A DNA stretch of 40,794 bases from Bacillota bacterium (GTDB taxonomy: Bacteria; Bacillota; Dethiobacteria; DTU022; UBA8154), in NCBI GenBank assembly GCA_012839215.1, contig DUNV01000106.1, positions 1-40,794 on the forward strand, in the 5' to 3' direction. Of the stretch, positions 35,469-40,794 are shown piece after piece. Numbering within the stretch: the stretch's first letter is position 1; every line of letters begins with the position of its first letter. Made by a program: the position numbers and the translations under genes. The notes beneath the pieces are model-generated. The model had not been told where the DNA came from. It ran no database searches and saw only the letters and a program-made list of their open reading frames with translations.

Positions 35469-35954
35469 CTAGATGGTGATGCTGATTTTTTTAACATAGA
35501 CGGCAAAAGTTTCCGGAAAGAAATAAATTTTTCTTCCAAAACGGCCTCCCATATTGCCTGCCAGAATGGGTATGTTTTTTTCCCGAAGATAAGCCTTAAT
35601 AAAACTTATATTCATTTTGGCAACATTGCTGGCCATCATCTCATAGACCTGTCCACCGCCAAAGACCTTGGCCTCCAGCATGCCCAGGTTTGCCCCAATG
35701 CTTTGCATCGTATTGCACAACAGCTCCATGGAGTGATCCCCATAGCGGGCATCCAGGATACCAGCAGTGGCCGTGCTTTTGCCGCGGGGTTTGCCGGGTA
35801 GCATGAAATGGTTCATGCCGGCGATGCCTGTTTGCCGATCTCTAATACAAACAGCAATACAGGAGCCCAAAACAGCAGTGAAGACAACTTTTGACTCTCC
35901 GGTTGCACTGTAGCCGCCGGCATATACTTCATGAACAACCCTTTTCTTTTTAAT
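35469..35954 (-). CDS. cheD: Chemoreceptor glutamine deamidase CheD (proposed AUU start at 35954; track ORF starts at an internal TTG, 35870)
   Basis: (I/M)KKKRVVHEVYAGGYSATGESKVVFTAVLGSCIAVCIRDRQTGIAGMNHFMLPGK…; no ATG/GTG/TTG between the upstream in-frame TAA and the conserved LGSC. Confidence 0.85.
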   Translation of the reverse strand: MKKKRVVHEVYAGGYSATGESKVVFTAVLGSCIAVCIRDRQTGIAGMNHFMLPGKPRGKSTATAGILDARYGDHSMELLCNTMQSIGANLGMLEAKVFGGGQVYEMMASNVAKMNISFIKAYLREKNIPILAGNMGGRFGRKIYFFPETFAVYVKKISITI

Positions 35955-35973
35955 TAGATTTTACACCGCCTAG

Positions 35974-36831
35974 TCAGGGTATTCGTTTATAGATCGTGTG
36001 CCTGAGCATAAGCCAATCCTCATCACGGCCCTCAGATGTACCGATTGATTCGGAATGGCCCAGAAACAAGAGGCCGCCGGGCAGAAGACTCCGGTGAAAA
36101 AACCCAAGGATTTTTTGCCGCGTTTCCCGGGAAAAATAGATAAAAACGTTGCGGCAAAAGATCAAATTCAGGGATCCTGCCGCCGGGTATTTTTCCTGGG
36201 AAACGAGGTTAATGCGACGAAAGGTAACCAGATCCCGTAACACCTTTTTTATTTTAAAGAAACCCTCATTGGGGCCAACCCCCAGTTTGAAATATTTTTT
36301 TAGGTAATGGTAGGGGATACCCAGGATTTCCTGCTTGCTATAAATGCCGGTACGGGCCTTTTCTAGGACCTCTGTGTTCACATCGGAGGCCATGATATTA
36401 ATGGACCAACCATTTTTGTGTTGAAAATAGTTGTGCAGGACCATGGCCAGGGTGTAGGGTTCCTCACCTGTGGAACACCCGGCCGACCAGATGCCGATTT
36501 CTTTTACGCCGTTATTCCTAGCCTGGGATTCTAAAAAGGGGAGGTATTCACTGCAGATGTGTTCAAAGTGATGCTTTTCACGAAAAAATCTCGTTACATT
36601 GGTAGTTAAATAGTTAAACATAACTTCCACTTCATCGGGAGTGTCGCGCAAAAAACGAAAGTAATCTGCAAATGTTTTAATTTTTAATTCCCGCAGTCGT
36701 TTGGAGAGGCGGGAAATGACCAGGGATTTTTTTGCCTCGGTTAAATTTACTCCGATTGTATCGTAAACAACCTGTCGAACAGTTTGAAAATCCCTGGCTG
36801 AAAGCTCCTCAACATTTCCCCATATGTTCAT
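35974..36831 (-). CDS. cheR: Chemotaxis protein methyltransferase
   Basis: NVTRFFREKHHFEHI…IWSAGCSTGEEPYTLAMVL…NLIFCRNVFIYFSRETRQKIL…GGLLFLGHSES. Confidence 0.95.
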   Translation of the reverse strand: MNIWGNVEELSARDFQTVRQVVYDTIGVNLTEAKKSLVISRLSKRLRELKIKTFADYFRFLRDTPDEVEVMFNYLTTNVTRFFREKHHFEHICSEYLPFLESQARNNGVKEIGIWSAGCSTGEEPYTLAMVLHNYFQHKNGWSINIMASDVNTEVLEKARTGIYSKQEILGIPYHYLKKYFKLGVGPNEGFFKIKKVLRDLVTFRRINLVSQEKYPAAGSLNLIFCRNVFIYFSRETRQKILGFFHRSLLPGGLLFLGHSESIGTSEGRDEDWLMLRHTIYKRIP

Positions 36832-36883
36832 TCGTCTATCACCTAAAGGGCAAAAAGTGTAATTTTGTGTCTGGGCAAATTTT

Positions 36884-38131
36884 CTAAAGATCAAGGCTCA
36901 GAAAAACTTTTATAAGCCCGGGATCGAACTGGCTACCGGCTGATTGTTCGAGTTCCTTCCGTGCCTCCATTTTGCCCATTGCTTTTTTATAGGGTCTTTC
37001 GTTGGTCATGACATCATAGCTATCTACAATTGTTACAATTCGTGAAAGAAACGGTATTTCCTCCCCCTTCAGCCCTTGGGGGTAGCCCCGGCCATCCCAT
37101 CTTTCGTGATGGGAAAGTATCACCGGGGCAACCCTGGCAAATTTATTGGAGGAAAGGGCAATGCGGTAACCCTTGGCAGAATGCTCCTTGATAATTGCCC
37201 ATTCTGCAGGGGTGAGTTTCCCGGGTTTGATGAGAATTTGCTCTGGTACGGCAAGCTTGCCTATATCATGCAGGGTTACCGCCAGGATGAGATCTTCCAT
37301 CTGGCAATCTGTCAAACCCAGTTCCAGGCCGAATTCAATAGCCAGATTCTGCATTCTCCAAGCGTGCTCCTCGGTCTCATAATTTTTTTCCCCCAGCAAT
37401 TTTACGAGGGAGGCAATAGTCTCGTAACGACGGCTCTTTGCTCCTGCTACCTTGTTAAGGCACAGCTCTGCTTCGGCCTTGTGCAGAGTATCCAGGATAT
37501 CCTGATCAAGCTTTTCCTTGGTGGCAGCCCCCAGGGCAATGGTACTTTTCATAGGAACCGTATCAGCTTTTCCACATTCCCTACCGATGGTATCCATAAT
37601 TTTCTGGGAAAGGTTTTCCGGTGTTTTGGGCAGGGCCACGGCAAACTCATCCCCTCCCCAGCGGGCAAAGATGCCGCCGCTTGGGCAGGTATTTTTAAAG
37701 ATACCTGCGGTATTTTTAATGACGTGATCCCCCTTATCGTAACCAAATACATCGTTGATCAACTTTATATCATCGAGATCACCGATAATAATGCTAATGG
37801 GAAGGTGTTTTTCAAGATCCATATGTCTGAGCCTGCTCAAAAAAAGGGAGCGGTTGCAAAAACCTGTCATTCGATCACAGGGGTTGGTATCCGAATATTC
37901 CCCGGCGCAATATTTTAGCTTGTTAAAGATATCCTTGTTTTCATTTTTATCGCAGATGAGAAAGCAATCATAATCAAATGCCTGCCATTTTTTATATGCC
38001 TCAACCGGGGTAGCGGCGCAATCCACAGTAACAGGTGTATTATCTGGATCACCGGCGATTATTCTTTTATAACAGGTGGCTCCCTTGCAATTTTTCCCAA
38101 TGGCTAAAATATTTAGTTTTTCCCTGTCCAT
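36884..38131 (-). CDS. GGDEF + HD-GYP protein with an N-terminal receiver-like segment
   Basis: DRMTGFCNRSLF…IIGDLDDIKLINDVFGYDKGD…FARWGGDEFAVAL; HAWRMQNLA…LHDIGKLAVPE…HHERWDGRGYPQGLKGEEIP. Confidence 0.92.
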   Translation of the reverse strand: MDREKLNILAIGKNCKGATCYKRIIAGDPDNTPVTVDCAATPVEAYKKWQAFDYDCFLICDKNENKDIFNKLKYCAGEYSDTNPCDRMTGFCNRSLFLSRLRHMDLEKHLPISIIIGDLDDIKLINDVFGYDKGDHVIKNTAGIFKNTCPSGGIFARWGGDEFAVALPKTPENLSQKIMDTIGRECGKADTVPMKSTIALGAATKEKLDQDILDTLHKAEAELCLNKVAGAKSRRYETIASLVKLLGEKNYETEEHAWRMQNLAIEFGLELGLTDCQMEDLILAVTLHDIGKLAVPEQILIKPGKLTPAEWAIIKEHSAKGYRIALSSNKFARVAPVILSHHERWDGRGYPQGLKGEEIPFLSRIVTIVDSYDVMTNERPYKKAMGKMEARKELEQSAGSQFDPGLIKVFLSLDL

Positions 38132-38183
38132 GGCCTATCCTCTTCCCCTATGACAGCAAAAAACAATGTTTTTTGCTGAAGTT

Positions 38184-38507
38184 TTAGCTGTTTTCATGTG
38201 TTTCATTTTCGATATTAATAACCTTATAAAGATGGATCATTTTAAACATTTTTTTGATATAGGCACTGGTGATATTAATGATCCTGAGTTCACCATTTCT
38301 TTCTTTCAGCTTTTTTTGAAATAATAATAATTTTCCCAGCCCGGAACTGTCGATGCCGGTTGCATGGCTAAAATCCAGTGTAATGATCTGAAAACCTTCG
38401 TCGTAAAGTTCCTGTAACTGATCTTTTAAAAGATGGGAATTTGCCAGATCAATTCTATCCCTGACCATTACCAGTGCCATGCTGTTACCTTTTTTTATAA
38501 CTTCCAA
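38184..38507 (-). CDS. STAS-domain (anti-sigma factor antagonist-like) protein
   Basis: RIDLANSHLLKDQLQEL…ITLDFSHATGIDSSGLGKLLLFQKKLKERNGELRIINI. Confidence 0.9.
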   Translation of the reverse strand: MEVIKKGNSMALVMVRDRIDLANSHLLKDQLQELYDEGFQIITLDFSHATGIDSSGLGKLLLFQKKLKERNGELRIINITSAYIKKMFKMIHLYKVINIENETHENS

Positions 38508-38574
38508 TTCTTTTTCCTCCCAGGTATACCTCCGGGATTAGCCCCATCTTTTCGGGCGGATCCCCCGGGTTTTT

Positions 38575-39126
38575 TTATTGCTTGCCCCCGTCCTCTTTGG
38601 TTTTTTGCCCTGCGGCCATTTTTTGCAGGCTATCTATCTCGCCGAGGGAAAGGATTTTATCGGGTTCAAGTAGCAGGACTATTCTTTCCCCCGATTTGCC
38701 CATCCCTTTTAGGTGTTCAGTCTTAATATCGCTGGCAAATTCTTTATCGACAAGCTGTATATCTTCGCTATGGAAGCCCATAATATCGGAAACACGATCC
38801 ACGATCATGCCCATGGTTTTTTTCTCTACCTCGATAATGATGATCACGGTAAAACCATCATATTTTCCCGCGGGAAGATTGAATTTGCGGTGCATATCAA
38901 TAATGGGGATCACCTTACCCCGGAAATTAATGACGCCTTTGATGACCGGGTTGTTGTTAAAAACCTTTGTGGGTTTTTTATAGCGTATTATTTCCTGTAC
39001 CAGCATGATATCTATCCCATATTCCTCATCGCTTATTTGGAAGGTGACGAACTGGTTTTCAGCGGTACTGGTGCCCGTATCATATCCGATATCCAGGACG
39101 TTGCTACCTGCATAATCCTCAGACAA
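38575..39126 (-). CDS. cheW: Chemotaxis coupling protein
   Basis: QFVTFQISDEEYGIDIMLVQEIIRYKKPTKVFNNNPVIKGVINFRGKVIPIIDMHRKFNL…GMIVDRVSDIM. Confidence 0.95.
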   Translation of the reverse strand: MSEDYAGSNVLDIGYDTGTSTAENQFVTFQISDEEYGIDIMLVQEIIRYKKPTKVFNNNPVIKGVINFRGKVIPIIDMHRKFNLPAGKYDGFTVIIIIEVEKKTMGMIVDRVSDIMGFHSEDIQLVDKEFASDIKTEHLKGMGKSGERIVLLLEPDKILSLGEIDSLQKMAAGQKTKEDGGKQ

Positions 39127-39141
39127 AGCCTTTCCCTCCTT

Positions 39142-40794
39142 TTAAAATTTTTCAAAATCCTCCTCGTCCAGCTCAAAATCTTCATCCCCGTAGGCCACCA
39201 GGGCAGCTGTTTCACGTGGGGGGGCAATTTTTCGGATCGTTCTCGTTTTATCCTTTTCCTGGTGTTTCTTGATGGTGGAGGCACCATTGGCCCGGCCATT
39301 TGCCGAAAGCTTGAAGAAACTGACCTGATTGGATAGTTCTATGGCCTCGCTGTGCATATTCTCACTGGAGCTGGCAATTTCCTCCACCAGGGAGGCATTT
39401 TGCTGTGTGACCTGATTCAACTCTTCGATGGCCGAACGGATATCCCCGGCGGCGGCAGACTGTTCTTTTATCGAAGCGGCAATTTCCCCGACGACATCGC
39501 TGGTTTTCTGTGTATTGGCAACTGTTTCTTCCAACACTTTTTCTGTTTCGCTCATCAGTTCGTTACCCTTGTCGACTCTGACGATACTATCCTTGATCAG
39601 CTTTTCGATTTCCTTGGCTGACTCGGCGGAGTTTCCGGCCAGATTCCTCACCTCGGCGGCAACAACGGCAAAGCCCCGGCCCTGCTCACCGGCGCGTGCC
39701 GCCTCTACAGCAGCGTTAAGCGCCAGTAGATTTGTCTGGAAGGCAATATCGTTGACCTTGGCAATAATTTCAGCGATCTCCTGGTTTCCCTGGGTAATTT
39801 CGCCCATGGCCTTCTGCAGATCCTTGACGACTTTTTCCCCCTGATGTACGCTATCCAGCGTTTGCCGGGAAAGGTTGTCCGCCTCGGCAGAGTTGGCAGA
39901 GGAGGTTTCCAGGGAAGAGGCGATCTCTTCGATAGTGGAGGCGATTTCCTCCAGGGAAGAGGCCTGTTCCTCGGTGCGCTGGGAGAGATCCTGATTGCCC
40001 GAAGAAATCTCGTCGGAAGCGTGGGAAACGTTATCGGAAGCCGCCTGGACGCGCTGCATTGTCTGTCGCAGGGTCTGGACGGTGTTGTTTATATTTTGGG
40101 CCATCTGTCCGATCTCGTCCCGGCTGGCTATTTCTGCCTGGGCGGTAAAATCGCCTTCGGCTAGCTTTGCTGTCAGATCGCTGACTTTCTGCACAGGGTG
40201 GATGATAGACAAGGCGGCTAAAAGGGCTACAATGGCGATGATGATAGCCGAAACGACGATGATGGGAATGAGCGCGTTGCGCAGGGCGGTAACTCCGGCA
40301 AAAGCCTCAGCCGAATCCATTTTTACGACGAGACCCATGGGCATGCGCCCCATCTGCATGACGCTAAGTCCCATGAGAGCCCGATCTCCCTGGTTGTCTA
40401 TAAGCTCTATGGCATCATAAAAATCCATATTGCCGGCGCGGATTGCCGGGGCCAATACCTCGACGCCACGTGTATTGATGCTTTTCTTAAGGGCGGCACC
40501 CTGGGAAAGCTCGCCGTGACGGCTGTTGCTAAAGAGCAGGCCATTTTCATCAAAGAGAAAGGCATCGGCAGTAGTACCCAGCTCGTCGAGTCCATCATGT
40601 AAAAATTGGGCAATACCCTGGTCGTCCACGGCGATATTAAGCGTGCCCAGTATGTTGCCACTGCGCCCGTTGCTTCGCACAGGGGCACCCACAACCATGA
40701 CATTGCTATTCGTCACATTAGAAAAGAAGAGTTCGGACCATTCTGTGTGGCCCTGCAGCGCATCCTGGATATAATTGCGGTCTGATATATCATC
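39142..40794 (-). CDS. Methyl-accepting chemotaxis protein (N-terminus beyond window)
   Basis: HAMP plus signalling hairpin [37 protein letters not shown]; frame stays open to 40794 ([31 protein letters not shown]…), a Cache-type sensor segment. Confidence 0.95.
   Translation of the reverse strand, partial: DDISDRNYIQDALQGHTEWSELFFSNVTNSNVMVVGAPVRSNGRSGNILGTLNIAVDDQGIAQFLHDGLDELGTTADAFLFDENGLLFSNSRHGELSQGAALKKSINTRGVEVLAPAIRAGNMDFYDAIELIDNQGDRALMGLSVMQMGRMPMGLVVKMDSAEAFAGVTALRNALIPIIVVSAIIIAIVALLAALSIIHPVQKVSDLTAKLAEGDFTAQAEIASRDEIGQMAQNINNTVQTLRQTMQRVQAASDNVSHASDEISSGNQDLSQRTEEQASSLEEIASTIEEIASSLETSSANSAEADNLSRQTLDSVHQGEKVVKDLQKAMGEITQGNQEIAEIIAKVNDIAFQTNLLALNAAVEAARAGEQGRGFAVVAAEVRNLAGNSAESAKEIEKLIKDSIVRVDKGNELMSETEKVLEETVANTQKTSDVVGEIAASIKEQSAAAGDIRSAIEELNQVTQQNASLVEEIASSSENMHSEAIELSNQVSFFKLSANGRANGASTIKKHQEKDKTRTIRKIAPPRETAALVAYGDEDFELDEEDFEKF

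Overview
The window reads as an ordinary chromosomal segment of an anaerobic, probably spore-forming, Firmicute-like bacterium, with several less ordinary elements. Gene order: 3' end of selA; selB; a convergent Spo0E-like gene with Spo0A-box-like sites upstream; a redox operon (HdrD-like Fe-S protein, etfB, etfA, hdrA, FlxD/MvhD-like, FlxC-like, FlxB-like, FlxA-like FAD/NAD subunit); an rseC-like gene bracketed by long palindromic repeats; a lysine riboswitch with terminator and lysA; a ~430-nt GC-rich, heavily self-complementary intergenic region; asd and aspartate kinase; hisA-hisF-hisI; ogt; an HD-domain gene; secD-secF-recJ-relA-dtd; a minus-strand amino-acid ABC transporter; aspS followed by a likely 6S RNA with its own promoter; mgtE; and a minus-strand chemotaxis cluster (MCP, cheW, STAS, GGDEF+HD-GYP, cheR, cheD, cheB). 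Best candidates for follow-up: (1) the combined HdrD-like/Etf/HdrA/Flx operon; (2) the structured region at 14108-14520; (3) the palindromic repeats around rseC, with paired-arm covariation and half-copies; (4) cheD, which appears to need a non-canonical AUU start; (5) the tandem 0A-box-like promoter of the Spo0E-like gene; (6) the leader of the Hdr operon. All family calls come from motif recognition and gene context; no database search or folding was run.
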